Below the pieces are notes generated by a model. The model was not told the origin of the DNA, made no database searches, and saw nothing but the letters and a program-made list of their open reading frames with translations. 21,933 nucleotides of DNA from Folioceros fuciformis (Eukaryota > Anthocerotophyta > Anthocerotopsida > Anthocerotales). Shown piece by piece: positions 8,408 through 16,140 of this stretch. The position numbers were made by a program, and so were the translations under genes. The stretch's first letter is position 1; every line of letters begins with the position of its first letter. The stretch lies in assembly GCA_049999805.1 (NCBI GenBank), contig JBNGIO010006114.1:1-21933 (forward strand), in the 5' to 3' direction.

Positions 8408-9318
8408 AGGAGGATCTGGATCCTCATCAGGAGCAACTGGAGCAAGGTCTTCATCATCTCCTTCAGGTTCATATAACTCGTCATTTAAAACTCCCTCAGC
8501 TTCGTCAGCAACTGGGTTTATGGGTGGATCAGCTTGATTTGGATCAGGAATGAAAGCTTGTGGTCGATCAGGTACTAATACAAGAGGAGGAAGTATTGGG
8601 TCAACTGGCTGACCAAGCTAAGGAGGTGGTTGGGTCACTGGCTGACCAGCCTGTACATCTTCCTCATCTTGAGATTCGTCCATTGGAAAATGAGAAGTAT
8701 TTTCTCCTATCTTAGGTAAAGTTACTCCCTTAGCTTTGGAAAACCCTATTGGTTTATCAACCTCAAGAAATGTAACAGTACGTGCTAACACTACCCGCCT
8801 GTTCTCAAGATCGAAAAGTTTGTAGGCTTTGGACTGTTCACTATAGCCAACGAAGACAAGTGCAAGGGCTTTGAATCCAGTTTCCTTCTCTTCTCCTCTG
8901 GGATGAGAGCAAAAGTACGAGAACCAAATACTTGTAAGTGCAGCAAATTAGGTTTTTGTTTCCAGAATGCTTCATATGGGGTCTTGGAAGGAATGGAGCT
9001 AGTGAAAAGTCGATTCAGGATGTATGTAGCAGCAGTAATAACTTCAGCCCAATACTCCTGAGATAAGTTTGCCCATAACAGCATACTCCTAGTCATAGAC
9101 AATAGAGTTTGATTTTTCCGCTCTGCCACTCCGTTTTGTTGTGGTGTGTAAGGGATTGTGAGTTGACGCTGAATCCCCCTCTCTTGGAGGAGTGTATCAA
9201 AAGCATAGTTCAGGAAATCTGTTCCATTGTCAATCCGGATATATTTAACGAAATGTCTTGTTTGTTGTTCAGCCATCAAAAGCTTGAAGGTCTCACTCTT
9301 CAGTTGCATTGGATATGT
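8408..9318 (-). pseudogene. Copia integrase core and hinge
   Basis: The stretch carries the catalytic Asp in RIDNGTDF, YTPQQNGVAERKN with the catalytic Glu intact, YWAEVITAATYILNR, the TPYEAF motif and LHLQVFGS. After a frameshift near 8870 the family's VGYS...KAYKLFD motif and an acidic Pro/Asp/Glu-rich hinge follow, with one TAG in a PPP...LGQP stretch near 8620. It joins the protease/pre-integrase segment in the same frame but is separated from it by TGA at 9319-9321, where the family has the Trp of DDYSRYTW. The first Asp of the triad lies in that upstream segment (LVHADIS). Confidence 0.92.
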
Positions 9319-10182
9319 TCAAGTGTAGCGAGAGTAATCATCTGTGATGCATAGGTAATATATGGAACCTCCGAGAGATGGGATTTGTATTTTTCTAGAT
9401 ATGTCTGCATGCACTAGTTCTAACACATTCGTGGCTCTATAGGATGCTGCAACTAGAAAAGAATGAGCCTTCTGTTTTGCAACAATGCAAGCTTCACAAG
9501 ACGTCAGGTCCTTAAAGACTTGAGGTAAGGGTTCTAAATGACACTCTTGTAGAGACATGTCTACCAGTTTCCGTTTATTAACATAACCAAGCTTGGCATG
9601 CCACAGGACAGCAAGGCGTTGGGAATGTTTGGAGACTAAGCTTGCCTTATGATGAAGGATACAGATATGAAGTCTATAGAGATCATGATCAAGTGTACCT
9701 TTGAACACCAGCATGGATGGATCTAACCTTTTGTAGAAAAGACAGATATCCTCACTGGCTTTCATGTCATGTATCCGCAATTGCATCAGCTTGCTAAAAG
9801 AAAACAAATTCTTCGCTATGGAGGGTACATAGAGAACGCCATCCATGGTAAGAATTGATCCATCGTGAAGTGTGAACTTGCACGTCCCACAGCCTAGAAT
9901 AGGGAGACTGGAATGGTTTTTTTTATCTCCCAACAGAACTCTTTCAACTGTATTATAAGCTTTCAGCATATAGAACTGATCCTTGTTTTTGCAGATGTGT
10001 GTAGTGGCACCAAAGTATAAATACCAGCCACCCTCATCACTTATGGATCTAGCGAGGCAGACTGTAAGTATCTTCACCGCTGGTTTGGTGTCACCTATAT
10101 TCTTCTCCTTAATCGCAACAGTTGCGGTATTCTTAGGAGTTCTTCGAGGTTCTCCTGCCTTCTTCTTCTTGCATTCTTGAGC
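9319..10182 (-). pseudogene. Copia protease, GAG-pre-integrase and start of integrase
   Basis: In the same frame as gag, this segment contains the end of the zinc knuckle (AQEC plus Lys-rich tail) and the aspartic protease start GWYLYFGATTHI. There the family D-S-G active site reads Y-F-G (10012-10017), so the catalytic Asp is lost. YVPSIAKNLFS and the GAG-pre-integrase zinc motif follow: LWHAKLGY, where the second His is replaced by Tyr, and CEAC intact. Integrase begins with LVHADIS and DDYSRYT. Protease would process Gag-Pol; as encoded here it would be dead even without the stops. Confidence 0.92.
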
Positions 10183-10998
10183 TCAATGACCGGCTATGCC
10201 AGACCAATTGCAATTTCCAGGTCGTTTAGATGGGCCAAAGAAATCAGAAGTTTGTATAGGTTTACCTCCTGCCTTGCCTTTTCCTTTGAATGTCCTATGA
10301 CTTGTTACTAATGCCTTCTCTGTTCTGCTCTTAGGGGATCCCATCACAAACATTTTGCTCTGCTCTTCCTGGTACAAGGCACCGATTGCCTCTTCAAGGG
10401 TGATGATGCTTACAGTTCCAGCAGCAGCGGCAGCATGTGCAGTCCACATAGGGCCATTCTGGCTAGTAATAAATGACTGGTACGAAGGTGGTAGTCTAGT
10501 GAGGAGCTTAGCAACAGCATCCACTTCACCCATCTTGGTTCCAGTGAGTGATGCAATTTGAGCTTTTAGATGTCGAAACTTGCTTGTGAAGTTCGATACC
10601 TTTTCTCCCTCTCTCATCTTTAGGTTATAGAATTCGTGTTTCACTGCACACAGGGTTAACACGTTTGTGACCTTGTAGGTCTTCTCCAATTGTGACCATA
10701 TCTCAGAAGCATTTTCCAGGAATTCGACTTCTGGTACAAGGTCAGCATCCAAGCCTCCAATTAGTAGAGCAATGGCTATGCCATTGCGCTCATCCCACTC
10801 AGCAATCTGATCTACTGTCGGGGCTGGATTTGCATTGGGATCCCGTTTATTTAAAGTCCCATCCACAATTTTCCATACGCGTCGAGCTATCAAGGTAGCT
10901 TTCATTTGGATTTGCCAAATTGGGTACCTTGTGCCATTGAAGTGATCTTTCTCCTTCAGTTTTGACATGTATGTTGCCTTGGCAGGAGAGGTGGCCAT
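10183..10998 (-). pseudogene. Copia Gag with UBN2-like domain, broken zinc knuckle
   Basis: ATG at 10998 opens a 271-codon frame. It begins MATSPAKATYMSKLKEKD and contains the FNGTRYPIWQIQMKATL motif, VWKIVDGT, the central Gag_UBN2-type stretch (LKMREGEKVSNFTSKFRHLK) and LPPSYQSFITS. The terminal zinc knuckle reads CNWSGIAGH, then TGA, then AQEC. The second Cys of C-x2-C-x4-H-x4-C is Ser and a stop splits the motif. Gag forms the particle that packages element RNA. The start fits the family and the frame continues into pol as one polyprotein. Confidence 0.93.
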
Positions 10999-10999
10999 T

Positions 11000-11564
11000 A
11001 CTACAGGCTGGTTAATGTTGACAGCATGCTATATGAAACTTAGGCTCTGGAACTGACCAATCAAGGCATTTATGGATGCAGTAGAATCTGCGGACATAAG
11101 ATCTTAACAAGGTAACTAAGGCTATGGCCCTAGTGACACAAGTTAGTAGCTTAAGCCCACTAGATCTCTTTTCCTTTTTGATTATTTTTGTTCTAACACT
11201 AGCATGACAAGCTAGGATCAAAGGGGAAGGATGAGTTCGAGGGGGAGAGGATACTTAAGTATTCTTGCCTCTTCGTACTCATCCTCCCTTTCATATCCCG
11301 TCTATTAATGCTTAGTTTAGACTAATAACGTTTTGTAAGGTATGTATGAAAAAATAACTTAATTAATTAATTTTAAAAAGAGCATGTTCTTTCAGCTGAA
11401 CCCTAACTGTCACTTCTTAGTGTCTCTTTAGGTGGACCAGTAGCATTTTGAGGGATGCAAAAATGCCAAGGGACACCTCTCTGATTATGACTCTTCAGAT
11501 TTGTGGCCTCAGCAACGCCGGGTGTGGGGGCCTTTGGCTCTCCAAGAGCGGAAGCAAGGAAAGG
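11000..11564 (-). other. Copia leader between gag and the extra 5' ORF
   Basis: This part of the long leader shows no recognised gene. It holds an AT-rich stretch near 11340-11380 (AATTAATTAATTTT), a 56-bp imperfect palindrome at 11229-11284, and one short minus ORF (11221-11012) with no recognised motif. A leader this long is unusual for copia and may include a small secondary insertion, but I could not define ends for one. Confidence 0.4.
11229..11284. repeat. 56-bp imperfect palindrome in the copia leader
   Basis: The left 28 bases, starting GGATGAGT, match the reverse complement of the right 28, ending ACTCATCC, at 22 of 28 positions. The centre is ATACTTAAGTAT, a perfect 12-base palindrome. 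The left arm is purine-rich. It could be an RNA hairpin in the leader or the core of a small foldback element. Confidence 0.7.
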
Positions 11565-12050
11565 TCATCGAATTTGTGAAGATCTATTGCAATTGGAGGC
11601 AGATCCTCTCAGATTCATATTCTGTGGAAGAACAACAATGCTCTTCATATCTTCTTTTATCTGTTCTGATTCCACAATTGCTGTATGCTCAAGGGAATTT
11701 CTTATATCTTCAATGTTGCTTAGAATCTCTTCTTGACTTTGTAGCAACAAAGATTGAATTTTCTCCACTTGCCTTAGCACAGCCAATTGCCTATAAACCA
11801 TGTTGGTTAGAATCACTTTTGATGATCGTCCTGTTTGTGGTGCAGTTGGATATGGCACTTGACGAATTGGGTGTGGACAAGGTGGAGATGTATTCCTTCT
11901 CCTTTCGCAGCAATGTGAGGTCTGTCTCCCTCTTTGCCAATCAATTTTTGAATATCCATCATGTACATAATTTCTTCTCACATCTTGTCTCTATCCAAAT
12001 AGGTGGTTAGGTTGGGGGCCACCTCTCCTGTTTATAGACTTTTGAGGCAT
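11565..12050 (-). pseudogene. Extra sense-strand ORF upstream of copia gag, coiled-coil-like
   Basis: ATG at 12050 opens MPQKSINRRGGPQPNHLFG, then TAG at 11991-11993. The same frame continues 138 codons to 11565. The N-terminal half is basic and Arg/Pro/Cys-rich. The second half is a helical, heptad-like Leu/Ile/Glu/Gln stretch (RQLAVLRQVEKIQSLLLQ, then EEILSNIEDIRNSLE, then a Glu/Lys-rich end), suggesting a coiled coil. It lies in the element's sense direction, between the PBS and gag. It is not part of the standard copia set and I recognise no family. It could be a lineage-specific extra ORF or a captured fragment. The + strand is also open here (11501-12010), so coding status is uncertain. 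Confidence 0.35.
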
Positions 12051-12218
12051 TGTGCCTGCTGCTGTTTCATCTCCCAAACAAGAAGTGAGAACTTAGTTTA
12101 TTCATTTTTCTCAGCAATTTGGCTGCTTTTCTCGTATTTCTGTGCAGCAGCATGTTTGCTAATCTTAGTAGACCAAGTGCAAGGTGCAGTGGCTGCATTG
12201 AATGGCACATAGGGATTA

Positions 12219-12231
12219 GGCTCTGATACCA
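12219..12231 (-). promoter_or_regulatory. Copia primer-binding site, initiator Met-tRNA type
   Basis: GGCTCTGATACCA on the + strand reads TGGTATCAGAGCC on the element strand, the classic plant PBS complementary to the 3' end of initiator Met-tRNA. It abuts the 5' LTR with no gap. It fixes the element's orientation as minus. Confidence 0.95.
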
Positions 12232-12442
12232 TGTAAACTATCAGAAGATAGTCATTAAGCATAAAAAAATGCAAGAGAGCCAGGATGATGAGACTTTGTG
12301 TACAATACTATATATGTGTATATCTCAAGAGTTTTAAAAACAAAACTTTGTCAATATATATGGGCAACCCTAAGGGTATGACCCTTGAATATAATTTAAC
12401 CTAAGCAGGTTAAATACGATTAATCACTAATTAACCCTAACA
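12232..12442 (-). repeat. Copia 5' LTR
   Basis: A 211-bp copy of the LTR at 5609-5819, ungapped, with 7 substitutions by eye. They cluster near positions 25, 55, 105 and 185 of the repeat. Its inner edge carries the PBS, so it is the transcription-initiating LTR, acting on the minus strand. Confidence 0.95.
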
Positions 12443-12447
12443 AGGAC
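12443..12447 (+). repeat. Target-site duplication AGGAC, right copy
   Basis: Matches 5604-5608. The chromovirus reading frame resumes immediately after it. Confidence 0.95.
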
Positions 12448-13154
12448 ATCTGGCATGAAGTCCACAAGACCATGCAGAATCTCTTGTCAGCTCAGGACCG
12501 GGCCAAGAAATCGAGCAACAAGCATAGGCGGGAAATCTCCTACAGCATCGGACAGCTGGTGTGGTTGCGAATCCGCCCTCACAGGTATCCATCACTTCTC
12601 CAGCAAAAAAACAAGTTGGCGTATCGATTTTTAGGACCTTTCTGGATCTTGCGCAAGGTCAATGAAGTTGCCTACATACTGGAGTTGCCCGCCGAGTGGC
12701 GCATGTCTCACACCTTCCATGTGAGTATGCTGAAGCCAGTGATCCAGAGACCTGCCCAACTCGTCCCGCCGCCACCTACAGACTCCGCTACCCAAGACAG
12801 TCTGGAAGCCCTAGCCGCCACGGACAGTCTTGCTACTCTACCAACGAAGGACGACTCTCCAAGCTCTCCCACGACAACCAACCTGACCACCAAACCACCA
12901 ATATCAGCTACACCCCTCAACCAGAAAGCACGACACGGAAGCGGAATAGATCTCCTCGCCACCCCAAGCTCACCGACCTTGTCCAGCTCAACAGAATCCT
13001 GGAGGTACGCACCCGTCACCTCAAAAACCGATTTGTCCATGATTACTTGATTGCATGGAGCCAGGAACCAGACTCTTCTGCCACTTGGGAGCCAGAAGAT
13101 TTCTGTAGACGATTTCCCCACCTCAGCCAGCAGCAGGAGGGCCTGGAGGACTAG
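12448..13154 (+). pseudogene. Chromovirus integrase C-terminus and chromodomain
   Basis: Frame 1 begins with the family's post-catalytic helix (AQDRAKKSSNKHRR), then the GPY/F-type region (GQLVWLRI, YRFLGPFWILRKV, AYILELP, HTFHVSMLKP). A Pro/Ser/Thr-rich linker follows and frame 1 stops at 13050. The chromodomain sits in frame 3 from about 12996: RILEVRTRHLK, DYLIAWSQEP, ATWEPEDF, ending at TAG 13152-13154. A frameshift therefore lies in the linker between roughly 12770 and 12990. The chromodomain would guide integration by binding modified histones or other chromatin factors. Confidence 0.9.
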
Positions 13155-13166
13155 GCCTCTTGCAAT

Positions 13167-13175
13167 GGGCGAGAA
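13167..13175 (+). promoter_or_regulatory. Chromovirus polypurine tract (probable)
   Basis: GGGCGAGAA directly precedes the TG of the 3' LTR, at the position expected for the plus-strand primer. It is short and has one pyrimidine, so moderate confidence. Confidence 0.55.
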
Positions 13176-13578
13176 TGTTACGATCGCCAGGAGCAGGACC
13201 GCCCGTGACGATCACTAGCAAGGAGAACGACGCCGCAGAGACGACTGGAACCCTACTAGGTCTAAGGCACCAAATAGGGTACCCACAAAAATCCCGAATC
13301 CCGATTAGGACGGTGTGAACCCAAACGGGTATGAGAAAAGGCATGCTAGATAAAGTATACTTAGAAGTGTTACTTAAACTAGGGTAATTAGGATAATTAC
13401 CGATTCACCTTAGGAAGTAGTTAGAGTCCGTTATTTGGGCCTTCTTCGCATGAACCAGGACCAGCCTTCTTAGGCCTTGGACACTGAAACTAAAGACAGC
13501 TTATCTAAGACGGATCCTTCACGAATTCTAGATCCGACCCTGGAAATCTAGCTGGGTCTAGGAATCGAGAGCGTGACA
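13176..13578 (+). repeat. Chromovirus 3' LTR
   Basis: It begins TGTTACGATCGCC 21 bases after the pol stop and ends GAGCGTGACA, giving inverted TGT...ACA ends over 403 bp. The right boundary is supported by what follows: within 20 bases an unrelated minus-strand gypsy RT motif starts. No second copy exists in the window, so the boundaries rest on the ends and context rather than alignment. Confidence 0.75.
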
Positions 13579-13589
13579 CTGGTGCTCCG

Positions 13590-14205
13590 GTTAATTAAGT
13601 CCCCCAGTTGGTGGTGAATGCTGTCTACGGCCAATCACTTTCCCGGAGGTGAAGTTGGTTGTAGCCAAAGTAGTCGTCCAAGAATGAATACACCATTCTG
13701 CCAACAACCAGATCTAGTATATTGTCCATGAACGGAAACGGAAAATGATCCTTCTTGGTTACCTTGTTCAACTTCCTCCAAACCTGACAAACGCGTATCT
13801 TGCTTGGCTGCTTCTTGGGAACTACTACGATTGCAGCTACCCACTCTGATGGGACAATGGGGTAGATGACATCCGCTTGGAGGTAGAGTTCCAACTGCTC
13901 CTTCACTTTCAGAGAATGCTTCAGATTCAGCTTGTACTGCGGTATTTTGATTGGACCAGCTCCGTGCACCAGCTCAATCCTATGTTCTTCCCACTTTGCC
14001 CTTCATGTCCATGTCATCAAAAGAGAAGACGTCAATGAATTCCGCTAGCAGGTCCTTCATTCTTTCCTCCAATACAGCATCGAACCAAGTTGAGAATTTA
14101 AGGACCTTCCCTTGCAGCACCTCAACGTTCTTAATCTCATTTGCCTGTACCCATTCCCTTAGATATTTTTCTAGGCAGTCAAACTTTATGATAAGAAAGC
14201 AAGTT
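13590..14205 (-). pseudogene. Athila/Tat-like gypsy RT fragment
   Basis: On the minus strand from about 14205 come a KYLREW segment, LLAEFIDVFSF, then after a frameshift near 14000 HRIELVHGAGPI, then SEWVAAIVVVPKK, RKLNKVTKKDHFPFPFMDN, YSFLDDYFGYNQ, a TAG, and TAFTTNWGT at 13598-13624. These are the fingers and start of the palm of a Ty3/gypsy RT. The KKDHFPxPF and FLDxYxGYNQ wording is that of the Athila/Tat side, not of chromoviruses, so it is not part of the neighbouring + strand element. The YxDD part is missing: the fragment ends where the chromovirus LTR begins. Confidence 0.88.
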
Positions 14206-14358
14206 TATTTACCCACATGAATAACTATATATGCAAGACATTGTACACATTTTATGCATATAAGTGTCAAGAGTACCATACCATTAATTATCTAAAGAAA
14301 ATCTATACTTTTAGTTTTCTAAAGAAAATCTTGCAACTATAATTCTAACTAGCTAACC
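14206..14358. promoter_or_regulatory. AT-rich upstream region of the RING gene, TATA-like site
   Basis: AT-rich sequence with GCATATAAGT near 14256-14265, about 95 bases before the RING ATG, a plausible TATA box. A 14-base word, TCTAAAGAAAATCT, occurs twice around 14291-14331. The function is inferred from position only. Confidence 0.35.
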
Positions 14359-14733
14359 ATGGATAATAACGGTAACATGAACCATGGAAATGTGTTCGAT
14401 AATACCAATACCATTAATGATGGAAATGTGACAAGAAGGATTTATAAAGGTGATGAAGCCATGGAGTGCACTATTTGTTTAGGAGATATAAACAAACAAG
14501 ACGAGATCATGCAAGTAGACTTATGTCGTCACTCCTGTCATGAGCTTTGTCTTGCTACATAGCTCAATAGCATGGATGATTATCATCTAAAACGATGTCC
14601 TACTTGTAGAGGATTAATAGTGCAAGTAGATCATGTTTATATCACTCGTGATGACAACCACGATTCTATCCTTAATGATGATGTATTTTTCATTCAAGGT
14701 TTCATGATGTCCATTCTTCGTGGATGGCTGTAA
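14359..14733 (+). pseudogene. RING-H2 protein gene, interrupted by a stop at the conserved Trp
   Basis: ATG at 14359 lies in a good plant start context (AACCATGG). After an Asn-rich N-terminus, the RING-H2 ligands fall at residues C37, C40, C56, H58, H61, C64, C80 and C83, spacing C-x2-C-x15-C-x-H-x2-H-x2-C-x15-C-x2-C. Residue 68, four after the sixth ligand, is where RING-H2 E3 ligases have Trp (TGG); here it is TAG (14560-14562). The frame then continues cleanly through CPTCRG to TAA at 14731-14733, 124 codons in all. The product would be a ubiquitin E3 ligase whose Trp helps contact the E2. As written only 67 residues are made, without the last zinc ligands. It is a recent pseudogene, a readthrough case or a sequencing error. 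No transmembrane segment is seen. Confidence 0.8.
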
Positions 14734-14902
14734 CCTCAAGGATGATTTAATTCTTGGTAATCATGTCATCTTTCATTGTGGTCAAGTGTTAATAGGGTCT
14801 TGCAATATAACAAAAACTTTCAATTCATACAAAAGGTTTTTGAGAGTGTGTGTCTACATACGGGAACAAAGTTATGAATTTAATCTCACCAATATTGTTT
14901 AG
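14720..14902 (+). pseudogene. Possible frameshifted continuation of the RING gene
   Basis: An open frame of 60 codons overlaps the end of the RING frame by 14 bases and has no ATG at its beginning (GTG). It encodes a varied, protein-like sequence (DGCNLKDDLILGNHVIF and onward) ending at TAG/TTTAG near 14902. It may be the original C-terminus of the RING protein joined by a one-base frameshift, or unrelated. I recognise no domain. Confidence 0.3.
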
Positions 14903-15660
14903 AGATTACAATATATTGTTAACAATTCTTAAGAAAAACATAAATGGTAAAGAGACAAACGATTCCTTGCTAAATCTAGTAGAACTGTGAGTATAAGGTG
15001 GCTACTGAACAAAACTATGAGTTAATAAGGGGTCTGGTGGACAAGTGCGGAAGATGAAATATAGATGTATTATCTTTATATTACATGGATCCTAATACAA
15101 ATTCATATTCATTTTTGTTAGTCTTTGTCTACTTTGTAACATTATTGTTTATCTACTTGTAGCATGTCTAGTTCATTTTATCTATCTTATTTTATCTATC
15201 ATTATTATTATATTAATAAAAATGACATAGCCATATGGTCTGCTATTAATTACTAATCATACCCTATTATGATAACCTAATTATTGACAAACGTGATTTA
15301 TACGATAGCACACCATCTTGCTTAACATCCATGTGTTATAAGTATCCATCCTATGGCCCTAAATGTTTATGACCAAGTAGGGAGGAAGTGTTTGCATAAG
15401 TATAAGTAGCTTGTAATTATTCACTAGGTCCAAGGCTATTGACATATTTGTGTTTCCTTGGAGCACGATGCATTGGTGATAGCTCAAAGGGCTAAGTAGT
15501 ACTTAATTACTCAATGTGTCAAAGGCCAAGCATATGTTTGTCCTTGGAGCATGATGTATTGTTTGTAGCTCAAAGATATAAATAAGTGGTGCCCCTTGTT
15601 GTAAGACTAATCCAACATATTGTTTCTTGTTTGCAACGTTCAAAATTTTGAGGAGGTGAA
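14903..15660. other. AT-rich spacer with internal duplication
   Basis: No gene seen. AATAAA at 15215-15220 could serve as a poly(A) signal for the RING transcript. Around 15425-15577 an imperfect direct duplication of about 85 bp is present: CCTTGGAGCACGATGCATTG near 15457 recurs as CCTTGGAGCATGATGTATTG near 15541, each followed by a TAGCTCAAAG block. TATAAATAAG near 15574 follows the second copy. This looks like an LTR U3 with repeated enhancers, but I could not find paired ends. Confidence 0.4.
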
Positions 15661-16084
15661 TTGTGGTTAGCCCTGCTACTTATGCAAATCCATGGCGCAC
15701 TGTAGAGGAAAAAAACTTTCGGGACTCCCATTTTGAAAAGCAGAATGCACAGGTTATGTTTTTTTTTTATGAAGATACGGGTCAACTTAGTATGGGAATC
15801 AAACATGGTATTTATACCCAAGTGGCTCCTTGGCCCTTGGTGTTTCGATAGGATTGAGTGACAAGACCGAGGAGAAGCGTGTTCAAGAGTGTCCTTGGCC
15901 CTTGATGGTTCAGGGGTACTCAGGTGTCTATATATGTGCCCCTCCCCCCCCCAAGGAAATAAGAAATAGGAAATGGGGTAGGGGCTTAGGTAGTGGTGGA
16001 CTTAGGTGGAAAACCGGAGTGTGATGACTGGGCGATGGTAGCCAGTTGGGAAACGGTCGTGGAAGGGGAACCGGCGGTAGTCCA
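15661..16084. other. Spacer with repeated CCTTGGCCCTTG word and a C-run
   Basis: No supported gene. A 62-codon + frame (15663-15851) starts at a non-ATG codon and shows no motif. TCCTTGGCCCTTG occurs near 15828 and again near 15892. A run of cytosines lies near 15943-15952 after TATATATGTG. The minus strand is Pro/Leu/Ser-rich and open here, which follows from the G-rich + strand and is not called. Confidence 0.35.
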
Positions 16085-16140
16085 ACCGGTAGCAGTAGAA
16101 CGGAAACGGCAGTATAAAACCCTAGAGAGAGACAGGGGAA
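16085..16140 (+). promoter_or_regulatory. TATA box and AAAACCCTAG-type promoter-like site
   Basis: AGTATAAAACCCTAGAGAG lies near 16111. A TATA box running straight into ACCCTAG followed by purine-rich GAGAGAGACAG resembles plant promoters and 5' UTRs, where AAACCCTA boxes are common. Downstream is GC-rich, leader-like sequence with no long recognisable ORF. It could equally be the promoter of an unrecognised LTR. Confidence 0.4.

Larger units (their letters stand above)
5609..12442 (-). mobile_element. Complete but decayed Ty1/copia retrotransposon
   Basis: The 6834-bp element is bounded by two 211-bp LTRs and a 5-bp AGGAC duplication. On the minus strand the order is 5' LTR, PBS, an unusually long leader of about 1.2 kb, gag, protease, integrase, RT, RNase H, about 0.9 kb of extra sequence, PPT, 3' LTR. 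The protease-integrase-RT-RNase H order defines copia. It is longer than a typical copia element of about 5 kb because of the two extra stretches, each with ORF-like content. Comparing the LTRs by eye gives 7 differences in 211 positions (96.7% identity). Several stops and frameshifts make it non-autonomous. Confidence 0.96.
4188..13578 (+). mobile_element. Truncated Ty3/gypsy chromovirus, split by a nested copia element
   Basis: The + strand carries, in family order, the end of the RT/RNase H region, integrase, and a C-terminal chromodomain, followed by a 403-bp 3' LTR. Gag, protease and the catalytic part of RT are absent, and no 5' LTR was found to the left, so the copy is 5'-truncated or was joined to the repeat tract by rearrangement or misassembly. 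A complete copia element (5609-12442) interrupts it between integrase and chromodomain. Multiple stops and at least two frameshifts show it is dead. In intact relatives these products cut, reverse-transcribe and integrate the element, and the chromodomain biases integration toward marked chromatin. Confidence 0.85.

Noticed and set aside
8061-8537. 158-codon + strand ORF
   Set aside because: Antisense shadow of the copia RT and hinge, whose minus-strand motifs are unambiguous.
11501-12010. 169-codon + strand ORF in the copia leader
   Set aside because: Rich in Leu/Phe/Ser/Cys as expected for the complement of the helical minus-strand ORF; the minus frame reads as the better protein.
12708-13121. 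137-codon minus-strand ORF
   Set aside because: Complement of the integrase C-terminus, linker and chromodomain, which have clear family motifs.
13579-13592. Primer-binding site (TGGTGCTCC) right after the 403-bp LTR, which would make it a 5' LTR
   Set aside because: The pol end and chromodomain stop lie just left of the LTR, so it is a 3' LTR, and the sequence to its right is a minus-strand RT of another element.
15389-15636. Solo LTR starting TGTTTGCATAAG and ending TTGCA
   Set aside because: Promoter-like features are present, but no target duplication or second copy could be found; left as a possibility under the spacer duplication.
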